Shown here: piece by piece, positions 34,934 to 43,472 of the stretch | How positions within the stretch are numbered: position 1 is the first letter of the stretch | Layout: each line of letters begins with the position of its first letter | Assembly (NCBI GenBank): GCA_018821535.1 | Contig: JAHJLV010000025.1 | Span: 1-64,000, forward strand | DNA: 64,000 nt | Source: Pseudomonadota bacterium | GTDB lineage: Bacteria > Desulfobacterota > Desulfobacteria > Desulfobacterales > Desulfobacteraceae | Reading direction: 5' to 3' | Program-made: the position numbers and the translations under genes | The notes under the pieces: model-generated | What the model saw: the letters and a program-made list of their open reading frames with translations, nothing else | The model's database searches: none | What the model was told of the DNA's origin: nothing

Positions 34934-35788
34934 TCATTTTTTCAAGCGGGCAGAAAGGCCAAATGCCTCCCTCATTTTATCCAGACCTTCCTGCTGCGCA
35001 CTCCAGAATCTGCCGCCAATCAGGCCGCCGTCAACAACCAGGTTATGCCCATTGACAAAGGTGGATTCATCAGAGGCCAGAAAAACTGCGGCCAATGCAA
35101 TATCCTCGGGTAATCCGGCCCGGGGAACGGGCTGCATTCCGGCCAGGCTCTGTTTCACCGCTTCAGCGCTTTTTTCTGCGTCTTCAGTTGATTTTCCCAG
35201 AGCTTTAGCAAAAATGCCCGTGGCAATCCCCCCGGGTGAGATACAGTTAACCCTGACATTTTTTTCTCCAAGTTCCATGGCTACCACTTTGGTCAAATGG
35301 ATGACAGCGGCTTTTGCCGCCGAATAGATAATGGAAGATGAATATCCGGCCAGCATCCCCGCAACGCTGCCGTTGTTAATAATACTTCCATATCCCTGGT
35401 TGCGCATGACAGGCGCTGCATGTTTCATACCCAGCATAACACCACCTAAAAGAACGGAGATGGCAGCTTCATAATCTTTGAGAGGTATGGTTTCAATGCT
35501 TCCGACCGGTGCAGGACAACCGGCATTGTTAAACAGGCAGTCCAGTTTTCCAAAACGTTCAACTGCAAAATCAATCATTTTCTGGACATCATCTTCCCTG
35601 GAAACATCTGTTTTGATAAAATCGACCTTGTCACCAAGGGTGTCGGCCAATTCCCGGCCTTCTTTTTCCCGGCGGGCGGCAATCAGGACGGATGCACCCT
35701 CTTTTGCGAAAATTTCAACAGTTTTTTTGCCTATACCACTGGTCCCACCAGTAACAATTGCAGCCTTTCCTTTTAATCGATCGCCCAT
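34934..35788 (-). CDS. Short-chain dehydrogenase/reductase
   Basis: This 284-aa SDR oxidoreductase has the nucleotide-binding motif TGGTSGIGKK, NNAG (in LFNNAGCPAP) and the catalytic Tyr/Lys in YSAAKAA, with the NNGSVAG serine strand. The GRxxxPEDIA-like and NLVVDGGLIGG C-terminal motifs are also present. ATG 35788 follows AAAGGAAA. The preceding in-frame residues are rejected because they run into the ATP-grasp gene. The substrate is unknown. Confidence 0.88.
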   Translation of the reverse strand: MGDRLKGKAAIVTGGTSGIGKKTVEIFAKEGASVLIAARREKEGRELADTLGDKVDFIKTDVSREDDVQKMIDFAVERFGKLDCLFNNAGCPAPVGSIETIPLKDYEAAISVLLGGVMLGMKHAAPVMRNQGYGSIINNGSVAGMLAGYSSSIIYSAAKAAVIHLTKVVAMELGEKNVRVNCISPGGIATGIFAKALGKSTEDAEKSAEAVKQSLAGMQPVPRAGLPEDIALAAVFLASDESTFVNGHNLVVDGGLIGGRFWSAQQEGLDKMREAFGLSARLKK

Positions 35789-35819
35789 GGTTTTTTTCCT
35801 TTCAGGTTTTCTATGTTGA

Positions 35820-36599
35820 TTAAATTTCTTCATTCAAGACAAGATCCAGCAGCAGTTTTTTATAATCAATTCCCGCGGCCTTGAACCCTTTTGTGCCGTA
35901 TTTCATATTGCCTTCCAGCACATAAAATTTATTTTCATGTTCAATGATATCAATGCCGACATCATCCCATTGGCATTTTTGCGCTGTGACAAGCGCAAGG
36001 TCCAGCGCTTTTTGGGGCAAAGGATCAAAACTGATGGCCCCGCCCTGGGAAATATTGGTTTTAAAATTGTTCTCGGCTGCAATTCTCCAGTAGGCCAGGC
36101 GGATTTTTTTTCCAATGATGATAATGCGCATATCCCGGTCAATGGGAAGATATTCCTGTATGTATGCAGGTCCCTTGATGACCAGAAATTGCGCAAGGTC
36201 TTCGGGGGTCCGGATCAGGAAAACGCCACAGCCTTTTGCAGACCCCCTTGGTATTTTAGCAATAAACGGAAAGTCAAAAGAATTCAGGATTTCAGTTTTT
36301 TGATTTTCTCCGTAAAACACCCGTGTTTGTGGATGGGGTATGTCTGACATCTGAAATGCCGCACTTTGTTTGATTTTATCCACGGCAAATTTATAGGTAT
36401 GAAAACTGGGAAAGGTTTGCTTTCCCATGGCATTGAACAGATCTGCATAAAAGGCTGTGGGGTAGAATATTTTTTTTGCAGCCTTGATCTGTTTCTGGAT
36501 ATGCTGGGGATAATCACTGAAATTGGGTTTCAAGCCAATGGTGTTGATCTGTTCAAACTGTTTTAATCTTGCGCCGATGGCAAGTGGCCGGTTAGTCAT
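35820..36599 (-). CDS. ATP-grasp (RimK-like) protein
   Basis: This 259-aa protein resembles RimK-type ATP-grasp ligases. It has the nucleotide lysine in FPFIAKIPRGSAKGCGVFLI, YIQEYLPIDRDMRIIIIG and the metal-binding end VGIDIIEHENKFYVLEGN, followed by a short tail. Such enzymes ligate carboxylates to amines, for example adding amino acids to proteins or small molecules. The acceptor here is unknown. It lies 10 bp after the HEAT/receiver gene in the same run. Its last codons are duplicated at 30720-30757. Confidence 0.8.
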   Translation of the reverse strand: MTNRPLAIGARLKQFEQINTIGLKPNFSDYPQHIQKQIKAAKKIFYPTAFYADLFNAMGKQTFPSFHTYKFAVDKIKQSAAFQMSDIPHPQTRVFYGENQKTEILNSFDFPFIAKIPRGSAKGCGVFLIRTPEDLAQFLVIKGPAYIQEYLPIDRDMRIIIIGKKIRLAYWRIAAENNFKTNISQGGAISFDPLPQKALDLALVTAQKCQWDDVGIDIIEHENKFYVLEGNMKYGTKGFKAAGIDYKKLLLDLVLNEEI

Positions 36600-36609
36600 G
36601 CAAAGCGTC

Positions 36610-38229
36610 TTATTTTATCCAGGATTTTATCTGGGTTGTCCTGGGCGGGAATTCACAAATGAAGGTGACCCCGTTTTCGTCCATTCTTTTTTGAAGCTTT
36701 TCTGCATCAAAGTTTTTTTGAAGCATGGATATGATCACCGGCACCTGATCTGCTGGATAAACCCCTCTGATTTCTTTGGTAAACTCCAGAGCGGTCATGT
36801 CATTTAAAAACAGGTCACAGATGATGGCGCAGGGCTGTTTGGCGATAATGGCCTCAAAGGCTTCCTGCTCACGCAAAAAAGTCCGGGTTGTAAAATCACA
36901 GGCATACATCAGTTTGCTGTACACATTTAAGACGGTTTCAGATGTGCTGATAATAATACATTCTTTTCTGGAGGTGTCTGATCTTCTTTCCTTTATATCC
37001 TTATATTTTTTTGCAGTTGATTTAAGGTTTCGTTTTTCCAGAATATAAATAAAATTATCCAGAACGGAAATAGGGGCTGTTCTGGCAAGATAATTGGATG
37101 CCATATAGGAAAAGGTATCTGAAATCATCAGTTTTTCAATCAGGTGCCGGGCACCGGCATCCAGTATGGTCTGGGCAAGCTGTTCAGCTTTTTTGGTTCC
37201 GGATTCAATTTTATTTCGTATTTCAGCACAGACAAAATCTGACAGGTTTTTATCCAGCGCATTTATGGCAGCCATGCGGACAAACATGGAGGGCTCAGAA
37301 ACCCCCTGGATGACCGATGCGGCAGATTCAAGCTCCGGAAAAGCTGCAAGGGCATTATATGCGGAAAATTTGATGGTGCTGTCTGTTTTTTCCCGGGTGA
37401 TGATGGAAAAAAGATCATTGACCACCTGTCGCGGGATGCTCCGGGAAATCATATGCATCAGATTGATGATAAGGTCATGATCCTCGGAATCCATATGGGT
37501 TGAAAAGATGTCGGAAACCAGTTTGGAGTTTTTGGAAAATTCCAGCACAGCGTGGAACCGTTCCTCCAGATCATCAGCGGTGATCTGTTCAAGGTCTGTT
37601 TTCGGCAATGCTGAGATATCATCTTTCTTTGGTGAAACCGTTCTGGTTTCAGGTTGTTTTGCCTTGAGAACATCAATGGTATCTAAAATATTCTGGTCAC
37701 ATTTTTCTGTTTTGGATGCCAGTATCAGTTTTTCGCAGGCATCAAGCGTGCCGATCCGCTCCAGGGCTTTGACAGCCTCCTGTTTTAATATGGCATCATC
37801 ATAAAAAATAAATTCTGCAATATCTGCTGTAAGATGTTCGATCCGAGATTTTCCGGCAGCCCGGATGATTTTGTTTAAAAGGTCTTTGTCCGTCTCCTTG
37901 CTCAGGATGTGTCGCAAAAGCGGAACCGTGCTGACAAGGGTTGATCTGGGCGCATTCTCGAACAGGATAAGAATAAAACTGTGGTTTAGATGGGCACGGT
38001 CAATGATAAGCTGGGTGATGCGTGAGGCAATGCCAGTATCCTGATTGTCTTTCTGGGACAGAAAACTTAAGAGTTCATGAGCGGCCTTGTCCGGAGTAAG
38101 GGCAAGTAATTGCAGCATTTCCTGTTTTTCAGTATCATGCCGGGAGGCAAGCTTTTCCAGAAGAGCTTTTATTTTCCCGAGATTTCCTGTTTTAAGGCTG
38201 TCTTTAAACTGAGGAATAAAATCTTCCAT
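36610..38229 (-). CDS. HEAT-like repeat protein with C-terminal receiver-like domain
   Basis: This 539-aa protein has an alpha-helical repeat region (about residues 1-400) of HEAT/PBS-lyase flavour, for example DAILKQEAVKALERIGTLDA. A C-terminal response-regulator-like domain (about 420-539) carries a phospho-acceptor-like Asp in CAIICDLFLNDMTALEF. The usual conserved lysine near the end is not evident (ICEFPPRT in place of a KP pair), so phosphorylation switching may be lost. I chose ATG 38229, 8 nt after GGAG. No kinase is adjacent. Function unknown; a scaffold or adaptor role is inference. Confidence 0.7.
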   Translation of the reverse strand: MEDFIPQFKDSLKTGNLGKIKALLEKLASRHDTEKQEMLQLLALTPDKAAHELLSFLSQKDNQDTGIASRITQLIIDRAHLNHSFILILFENAPRSTLVSTVPLLRHILSKETDKDLLNKIIRAAGKSRIEHLTADIAEFIFYDDAILKQEAVKALERIGTLDACEKLILASKTEKCDQNILDTIDVLKAKQPETRTVSPKKDDISALPKTDLEQITADDLEERFHAVLEFSKNSKLVSDIFSTHMDSEDHDLIINLMHMISRSIPRQVVNDLFSIITREKTDSTIKFSAYNALAAFPELESAASVIQGVSEPSMFVRMAAINALDKNLSDFVCAEIRNKIESGTKKAEQLAQTILDAGARHLIEKLMISDTFSYMASNYLARTAPISVLDNFIYILEKRNLKSTAKKYKDIKERRSDTSRKECIIISTSETVLNVYSKLMYACDFTTRTFLREQEAFEAIIAKQPCAIICDLFLNDMTALEFTKEIRGVYPADQVPVIISMLQKNFDAEKLQKRMDENGVTFICEFPPRTTQIKSWIK

Positions 38230-38243
38230 ATTCATTTCTCCGG

Positions 38244-39260
38244 TTATTTTGCGCGATATCCCTGAGGGTTGTTCTTCTGCCAGTTCCAACTGTCATTACA
38301 CATGTCTTCAAGGGATTTTTGCGCTTCCCAGCCCAGCTCTCTTTTTGCTTTGGCAGGATCAGCCCAGCATGCAGCAATATCTCCGGGTCGTCTGTTTACT
38401 ATTTTATAAGCAATTTTTCTGCTGCTGGCCTTTTCAAATCCTTTGACCATGTCCAGAACTGAATAGCCCTTGCCGGTTCCAAGATTGTAGATGACAACCC
38501 CCGGATGTGTAAACAGTTTGGGAAGTGTTTTTATATGTCCCAAGGCCAGATCCACCACATGGATATAGTCCCGGACACCGGTTCCATCCGGTGTGTCATA
38601 GTCGTTGCCAAACACCTGAAGTTCTTTCAGGGAGCCAACAGCCACCTGGGTGATATACGGAACCAGATTGTTGGGGATATCAAAGGGATCTTCCCCGATT
38701 CTGCCGCTTTTATGGGCCCCCACCGGGTTGAAGTACCTTAAAAGCGCAATATTCCATGTGTTATCGGAAATATACAGATCCTGCAGGATCTGTTCTATCA
38801 TTAATTTTGTTCTGCCGTAAGGATTTGTAGCTGAAAGGGGAAAATCTTCCGTAATGGGCAGGGATGCAGGATCTCCATATACGGTTGCCGATGAAGAAAA
38901 TACAATGTTTTTCACCGTGAAATCATTCATTACTTCAAGCAGATTCAGGGTGCCGGTGATATTATTCTGGAAATATTTCAGGGGGATGGAAACTGATTCT
39001 CCAACTGCTTTAAGGCCTGCAAAATGGATCACGGCATCGATTTTGTGTTCTGAAAAAATATGTGCGATATCGGTTTTATTTAAAAGATCGGTTTCATAAA
39101 ATTCAACAGATTTGCCCGTAAGTTCCTGTACCCGTTTCAAAGATTCTTTTGAACTGTTGCACAGGTTGTCCAGAACAATGACATCATAGTTTGCGTTCAG
39201 AAGTTCAATACAGGTGTGGCTGCCGATATATCCGGCTCCTCCGGTTACTAAGATTTTCAT
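38244..39260 (-). CDS. galE: UDP-glucose 4-epimerase
   Basis: This 338-aa GalE interconverts UDP-glucose and UDP-galactose with bound NAD. It has [11 protein letters not shown] (residues 7-17), the catalytic YGRTK, the [10 protein letters not shown] strand and the family-typical [12 protein letters not shown] and [16 protein letters not shown] blocks. Length is standard. It overlaps the upstream U32-like gene by 4 nt and precedes the HEAT/receiver gene by 14 bp. It may supply galactose units for the LPS made by the nearby cluster. Confidence 0.95.
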   Translation of the reverse strand: MKILVTGGAGYIGSHTCIELLNANYDVIVLDNLCNSSKESLKRVQELTGKSVEFYETDLLNKTDIAHIFSEHKIDAVIHFAGLKAVGESVSIPLKYFQNNITGTLNLLEVMNDFTVKNIVFSSSATVYGDPASLPITEDFPLSATNPYGRTKLMIEQILQDLYISDNTWNIALLRYFNPVGAHKSGRIGEDPFDIPNNLVPYITQVAVGSLKELQVFGNDYDTPDGTGVRDYIHVVDLALGHIKTLPKLFTHPGVVIYNLGTGKGYSVLDMVKGFEKASSRKIAYKIVNRRPGDIAACWADPAKAKRELGWEAQKSLEDMCNDSWNWQKNNPQGYRAK

Positions 39261-40342
39261 AGATAGTCCTTGTACGCCTTGAGTTCAATTGATTTTTCAG
39301 TTGCAGCGTTTTTAAAAAAAGTATCGCATATACTACATTTTTTGCAATCCTTTGTACAGTGTGTAACTGTATTTAAATAATCAGGGTCAAGATCTTCGTT
39401 TTCAATATGATACAGATCAGACAGCCAGTTGGTGGCATCCATGAGATCCAGCAGATTGCCTGCATAGGATTTCTGGGTATAGGCCTGAATACACCGGGTT
39501 AAAAATTTTGTGCCAAGCGTTCTTCCGCATATTTTCAGGGTGTCTGCCAGGTCTGAATATCTGTCTGTGTCTTCTGGCCGAATAAAAGGGGATTTTAAAA
39601 ACCGCTGGGGGTGTTTGAAAAAATAGGCATGGCAGCCGATGGCCCGGTTGATTGAAAAGGTGTGGTTATTCGGGAAACATGCGTCTTGTGCTGTATCCAG
39701 ATTTGCAAAAGAAATCTGGGCATCATGGGTCAGTTTATACGGGCACAGATGAATACATCCTTCATTGGCAAGCAGTTCAAATCTGATGTCAGGATACGCA
39801 TGCCGGACAGTTCTGATGGTGTTTTCAAGCAGTCCCATTTCTCTGTTCAAGGATCGGTCCAGGATTATTTTTCCCGGGGATTTAAAGCCTGCCTGTTCGA
39901 TACATTCAAGAAAAGCAAAGATTTTTTGAGGTGAATCCAGCATGCAGTTGATGCCGGGCACAGCTTCAAGCTGTGAAACCTGTTTTCTGTCTGAAGCAGC
40001 CAGAGCATTGAGAAGATAGGCATCACAAAAAATAATTCCGGTCAGATTCAAGCCGGACATCAGGGTGTCCAGGTGCTTTCGCGTCTGTTTTAAAAACAGG
40101 GGGTCAGAATACAATTCAGGATGAATAAATCGCGTATTTAACAGGGCATATTTTTTTATATTTTTCAGCGGACCCAGACAATGAATAATTTCATCAAAAT
40201 CTGTCCGGGCTTGAAAACGCATTCTGGCATCCAGAACCGTGCCCATGGGGAATGAAAAATACACAGATTCAATGTGTTTGCACTGAAGGGTTAAAAACCG
40301 GGCATAGTGTTTATCCGGTATGAAGGGAACAGATAATTTCAT
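39257..40342 (-). CDS. U32-peptidase-like Fe-S protein
   Basis: This 361-aa protein resembles the U32/YhbU-UbiU family. The segment [17 protein letters not shown] (about residues 203-219) fits the U32 signature cysteine region. A C-terminal [11 protein letters not shown] cluster together with the earlier cysteines could bind an iron-sulfur centre. Family members include tRNA hydroxylation and ubiquinone-related proteins, and true peptidase activity is doubtful. The start codon lacks a strong ribosome-binding site. It overlaps galE by 4 nt and diverges from the selenoprotein gene. Confidence 0.65.
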   Translation of the reverse strand: MKLSVPFIPDKHYARFLTLQCKHIESVYFSFPMGTVLDARMRFQARTDFDEIIHCLGPLKNIKKYALLNTRFIHPELYSDPLFLKQTRKHLDTLMSGLNLTGIIFCDAYLLNALAASDRKQVSQLEAVPGINCMLDSPQKIFAFLECIEQAGFKSPGKIILDRSLNREMGLLENTIRTVRHAYPDIRFELLANEGCIHLCPYKLTHDAQISFANLDTAQDACFPNNHTFSINRAIGCHAYFFKHPQRFLKSPFIRPEDTDRYSDLADTLKICGRTLGTKFLTRCIQAYTQKSYAGNLLDLMDATNWLSDLYHIENEDLDPDYLNTVTHCTKDCKKCSICDTFFKNAATEKSIELKAYKDYL

Positions 40343-40429
40343 ATCAAAAAGATTTTATATAACACCGCAATTGAATGCAATATATTATGACAACAAAATC
40401 AAAAATGCATACAACATTCTAATCTGTCA

Positions 40430-40458
40430 TTGACAGGCACAAGGTCCGTGGTTAAAAT
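40430..40458 (+). promoter_or_regulatory. Sigma-70-type promoter of the selenoprotein gene
   Basis: TTGACA (40430-40435) and TAAAAT (40453-40458) are separated by 17 bp, an almost consensus promoter. It lies 58 bp upstream of the ATG at 40516, which itself follows an AGGGAGAT ribosome-binding site. This supports expression of the whole selenoprotein frame rather than its 3' part. Confidence 0.7.
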
Positions 40459-40515
40459 TAGTTCATTCAGAAAAAAAATTTCTGAAAAATAAACAAACCA
40501 ATAGGGAGATACACA

Positions 40516-40833
40516 ATGATTGAGTTGACAGATCCTGCCAAGACGCAGATCGATGACTATTTCCAGGGAAGAGAACCTACCCCCATAAGGATATTCCTTA
40601 ATTCAGGCGGATGAGGTGGCCCTTCACTTGCAATGGCTCTGGATGAGCCAAAAGATACGGATGACAATTTTGAGGTAAAAGGCCTGAAATTTGTTGTTGA
40701 TAAAGAGTTTATGGAAAAAGCCGAAATAATTAAAATTGACTTCACCGGGATGGGATTTTCTCTTGATTCCAACATGGAACTGGGTGGCGGCGGATGTGGC
40801 AGCTGTGGTTCCGGTGGCGGTTGCGGAGATTAG
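40516..40833 (+). CDS. HesB/IscA-like selenoprotein with in-frame UGA (Sec33)
   Basis: This is a 105-aa HesB/IscA-like protein if TGA at 40612-40614 is read as selenocysteine (residue 33). The Sec lies in SGG-U-GGP, aligning with the first conserved cysteine of IscA (SGCSG). The frame continues without another stop into FEVKGLKFVVD and the glycine/cysteine-rich tail GGGGCGSCGSGGGCGD, matching IscA's C-terminal cysteines. A consensus promoter and ribosome-binding site lie before 40516, while the next in-frame ATG (40633) would lose the core beta strand. HesB-like selenoproteins are a known family in Deltaproteobacteria-type anaerobes. Function is not established; Fe-S or redox chemistry is likely. 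Ordinary gene calling would report only 40633-40833. Confidence 0.88.
40634..40650 (+). promoter_or_regulatory. Candidate bacterial SECIS hairpin
   Basis: Twenty bases after the UGA, TGGCTC and GAGCCA form a 6-bp stem with a TGGAT loop containing adjacent Gs. Bacterial SECIS elements lie just downstream of the UGA within the coding region and are recognised by SelB. Distance and loop are compatible, but the stem is short and no folding was computed. Confidence 0.4.
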
Positions 40834-40844
40834 TGAATATTGTG

Positions 40845-40891
40845 TATTAGCACGGAAGGCGTTTGGATTTGCAGCGACTTCCGTGCTAATA
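40845..40891. terminator. Bidirectional terminator hairpin
   Basis: TATTAGCACGGAAG (40845-40858) and CTTCCGTGCTAATA (40878-40891) form a perfect 14-bp stem with a 19-nt loop, followed by a T-rich run. It sits between convergent genes, overlapping the stop of the nuclease gene by a few bases. Confidence 0.8.
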
Positions 40892-41731
40892 GTATTTTAT
40901 TGAATTTTCATTCTTCAAGTATTCAATGGTATGAAGATCCGCCTTAAAAGGGTTTTCTATTTTAAAAGCAGATTGTTTTATCCGGTGGGTCTGTGAAAAA
41001 ACAGTCCGGCTGATGTTCAGGTTATATGCTTTGATCATCAGGGTTTCAAGGTTGATAACATCTTCGATATTATAGGCCAGAAGGGTTTCAAGGGCCTTTG
41101 GATTTGAGCTTTTCCTGTATTCATTCCATAAAAGAACAGCAAAAAAACCGTCCACTCCGTCAAGTTCTTTTCTGTCAATTCCCAATGCTTTTTCACATTT
41201 TTTTAACCCGCCCTTGATTCCGAGATGGGCCAGAATATATCGCAGATCAATCTGGGCATGGGGCAGTCTGATGTTGAAATAGGCTTCAATGAACGGGATA
41301 TCAAAGCTTCTGCCGTTATATGTGATTAATACCTTGTATTTGTGCACTTCTTTTATAAATTCATCCAGATTTTTCCCCTGTATAAAATATCTGATCTCTT
41401 TTCCGTTATAAAGGGCGATGGTGGTAATGACAGCAGAATTATCAAGTCCTGTGGTTTCTATATCAATATAGGCACAGGATTTTCTGAATTCGGGGAAATA
41501 TCTAAAGTGCTGGCTGGATGGCAGGCGGGCTTCAAAATAATTGGGGTTCTGGTTTTCAAGATGCTGGTTTGATTCTGTTATATGGTTTTTCAGAACGGCA
41601 ATTTTTGAAAGTGACAGTTCGGTGCCGGTGAGGCTGCTGCTGTTTTCCCAGCTTAGAATATTGGATTCCCAGAGTTTTTGTTCCGTTGAAGGACCGATTC
41701 CCGGGATATGGATAAATGTGTTTACAAGCAT
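40886..41731 (-). CDS. YprB-type RNase H-like exonuclease
   Basis: This 281-aa protein carries a DEDD-type 3'-5' exonuclease domain of the YprB/RNase_H_2 family. Metal ligands are in AYIDIETTGLD (DxE), ITYNGRSFDIPFIEAYF, DLRYILAHLG and the late YNIEDVINLETL (D). A short helix-hairpin-helix-like segment (HIPGIGPSTEQKLW) is at the N-terminus. I chose ATG 41731, 7 nt after AGGGAA, which starts MLVNTFIHIPGIG; longer starts lack a ribosome-binding site. The nucleic acid substrate is unknown. Confidence 0.82.
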   Translation of the reverse strand: MLVNTFIHIPGIGPSTEQKLWESNILSWENSSSLTGTELSLSKIAVLKNHITESNQHLENQNPNYFEARLPSSQHFRYFPEFRKSCAYIDIETTGLDNSAVITTIALYNGKEIRYFIQGKNLDEFIKEVHKYKVLITYNGRSFDIPFIEAYFNIRLPHAQIDLRYILAHLGIKGGLKKCEKALGIDRKELDGVDGFFAVLLWNEYRKSSNPKALETLLAYNIEDVINLETLMIKAYNLNISRTVFSQTHRIKQSAFKIENPFKADLHTIEYLKNENSIKYY

Positions 41732-41882
41732 GAAAAGTTCCCTGTAATTAAAGTTACGGGCGTTATATCCCGAATTTAACGTATATTTCAACACGAAATA
41801 TTCCCAGGGTCCGGGTTGACCATGATTCACCATCATGGTAGCGTTAAAAAATGATTTAAACTCAATTTGTCAGGATGCCATC

Positions 41883-42740
41883 ATGAAAAAATTTGCGGTT
41901 TGCGTTATGGTGTTTTTAGCAGGAGTCTGTTTTATTGCTGTGCTGCCCGGATGTGGCGGAGAAGAAAAATCCATGAGAGAGTCTGCTGTGGGAAACTGGA
42001 CACAGTCAAGAAACCGGGCATATATTCTGTTAATTACAAATCCGAGAGGAGAGTGGAATTCTTCTGTGCGAATTACAGATGCGACATCCAAAATTGTTAA
42101 AGCCAAGGGAAACGCAAAAGGGACATGGCATATTGAAAAAAGACAGATGATCTTTACTGTCAGTGAATCTGATATCAATGAAATCTGGGAACCCAATTCC
42201 ACCCTGTTTTTTGATATTGTGGAGCTGACTGGAACCTCCCTTCTTCTCAAGGATGAATTCGGGCGCACAATAATATGGAACAAGACCAACCGTCCTGCGA
42301 CAGCCCGGAATGAGGAATCGTTGAATCAGATAATCCCCATGGGACCGATTGCCGTGAATCTGAACAAGAACAGATCAAATGATAAAGACCGGTATCTGTG
42401 TCTGAATATGAATATGGAGATCAAGGAACTGATGCCGGAGGAAGCCATTCCGTCGATTCATCCCCGGGTGCGTGAGGCAGCCATGATTTTTTTAAGCTCA
42501 CTTGTTTTTGACGATGTGAAAGATTTTGACCGCATCAAAGATCAAACCCAGAACCTGGTAAAGGTTATCAATCCTTATATGGGCGGTGTTGTTAAAGATG
42601 TATCCGTTGAACATGTTATTGTGGCCTCTGAGATAGAAAAGGTTGAAGAGTTTTTTATTGAACATACATTGACTGAAAAACCGGGTTCTGAAGAAGGTGC
42701 GCAAGGTGAAGAAGGAAAAGACAGCAAAGAAAAATCCTGA
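41883..42740 (+). CDS. Lipoprotein with FliL-like C-terminal domain
   Basis: This 285-aa lipoprotein has a signal peptide and lipobox LPGC (lipidated Cys24). The N-terminal domain (about 30-140) is a small lipocalin-like beta region of unknown identity. The C-terminal region (about 155-265) resembles the FliL periplasmic domain: GPIAVNLN, RYLCLNMNMEI, IHPRVREAAMIFLSSLVFDD and a final VEHVIVASE strand. The tail is acidic and low-complexity. ATG 41883 follows AGGA; the upstream in-frame residues are rejected. FliL normally anchors near flagellar stators, but no flagellar gene is nearby, so the role is unclear. Confidence 0.68.
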   Translation: MKKFAVCVMVFLAGVCFIAVLPGCGGEEKSMRESAVGNWTQSRNRAYILLITNPRGEWNSSVRITDATSKIVKAKGNAKGTWHIEKRQMIFTVSESDINEIWEPNSTLFFDIVELTGTSLLLKDEFGRTIIWNKTNRPATARNEESLNQIIPMGPIAVNLNKNRSNDKDRYLCLNMNMEIKELMPEEAIPSIHPRVREAAMIFLSSLVFDDVKDFDRIKDQTQNLVKVINPYMGGVVKDVSVEHVIVASEIEKVEEFFIEHTLTEKPGSEEGAQGEEGKDSKEKS

Positions 42741-42741
42741 T

Positions 42742-43377
42742 TTAATCCCTTGATTTGATCACAATCAGCATCCCGTCCTTGATTGATACGCAGGCCCTGG
42801 TTTGCTTGAAAACATTACTGATCCCCAGAGAAGATCCCAGATGCAGGACTGCATTTTCAAGCGGGTATTCAAGACCTTGAACCGTAACTCCGGTAACCTT
42901 CTGCGTAACAGGGACAAGGCTTAATAGTTCTCCGATGTTTCCGTTGATCTGAAGATCTTTTATGACCGCATGAATTTCATTGTGTTCGTTGATGATCCGG
43001 GCCGGAATTTTTTTTTCTGCGATCTTTTTCAACAAAAAAATATTGGCAAGGGTATGATCCATTCTTGTGCCTGTCATGCCCAGCAGGGTAATATCGGTTG
43101 CATTGTTTTCAATGGCCCAGTCAATGCACAGTTCTGAATCTGTTTGATCTTTTTGCGGCGGGTAACTGATCATTTTCACCCCTTTTTTTTGAAAAAAATC
43201 AAGGTCGTTTTTGTGGATGGAATCAAAGTCGCCGATCATGACATGCGGGACAATATCCAGGGCTTTTAAATGCCTGGCACCCCCGTCCGCACAGATGATC
43301 AATTGCGCATCCCGGATGATCCGGGATATGCTGCGGGTGTATGCCATTTCACCGTTGGCCAGGATAATGCATTTCAT
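42742..43377 (-). CDS. Thiamine pyrophosphokinase
   Basis: This 211-aa enzyme transfers pyrophosphate from ATP to thiamine, giving thiamine pyrophosphate. It shows the family's ICADGGARHL, the metal/ATP site IGDFDSI (about residues 47-53), QKDQTDSELCIDWA and LGMTGTRMDHTLANI. The C-terminal thiamine-binding domain is complete (GLEYPLENAVLHLGSSLGISN). I chose ATG 43377, which gives the usual N-terminus KCIILANGE. The ribosome-binding site is weak. It is convergent with the lipoprotein gene, only 1 bp apart. Confidence 0.92.
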   Translation of the reverse strand: MKCIILANGEMAYTRSISRIIRDAQLIICADGGARHLKALDIVPHVMIGDFDSIHKNDLDFFQKKGVKMISYPPQKDQTDSELCIDWAIENNATDITLLGMTGTRMDHTLANIFLLKKIAEKKIPARIINEHNEIHAVIKDLQINGNIGELLSLVPVTQKVTGVTVQGLEYPLENAVLHLGSSLGISNVFKQTRACVSIKDGMLIVIKSRD

Positions 43378-43435
43378 AGTCTGATTATTAGCATGAAAAC
43401 CTGCCCGTGAAAACACAAGAATTCATTTTCAAATC

Positions 43436-43464
43436 TTGACTAATTGGCTGCTAACTTATATTTT
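43436..43464 (+). promoter_or_regulatory. Promoter of the LPS operon, close to lptF start
   Basis: TTGACT (43436-43441), a 17-bp spacer and TATTTT (43459-43464) form a good sigma-70 promoter. The lptF ATG lies only 8 bp after the -10, so the transcript would be leaderless or nearly so if this promoter is used. No clear ribosome-binding site precedes the ATG. Confidence 0.55.
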
Positions 43465-43472
43465 CCCTGGAA

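Noticed and set aside
40633..40833. A 66-aa protein starting at ATG 40633
   Set aside because: It would lack the conserved first half of the HesB/IscA fold. The promoter, ribosome-binding site and upstream frame support the selenocysteine-containing gene from 40516.
40516..40833. Reading the in-frame TGA as a pseudogene mutation
   Set aside because: The TGA lies exactly at the conserved Cys/Sec position, and both flanks remain in frame and conserved, unlike random decay.
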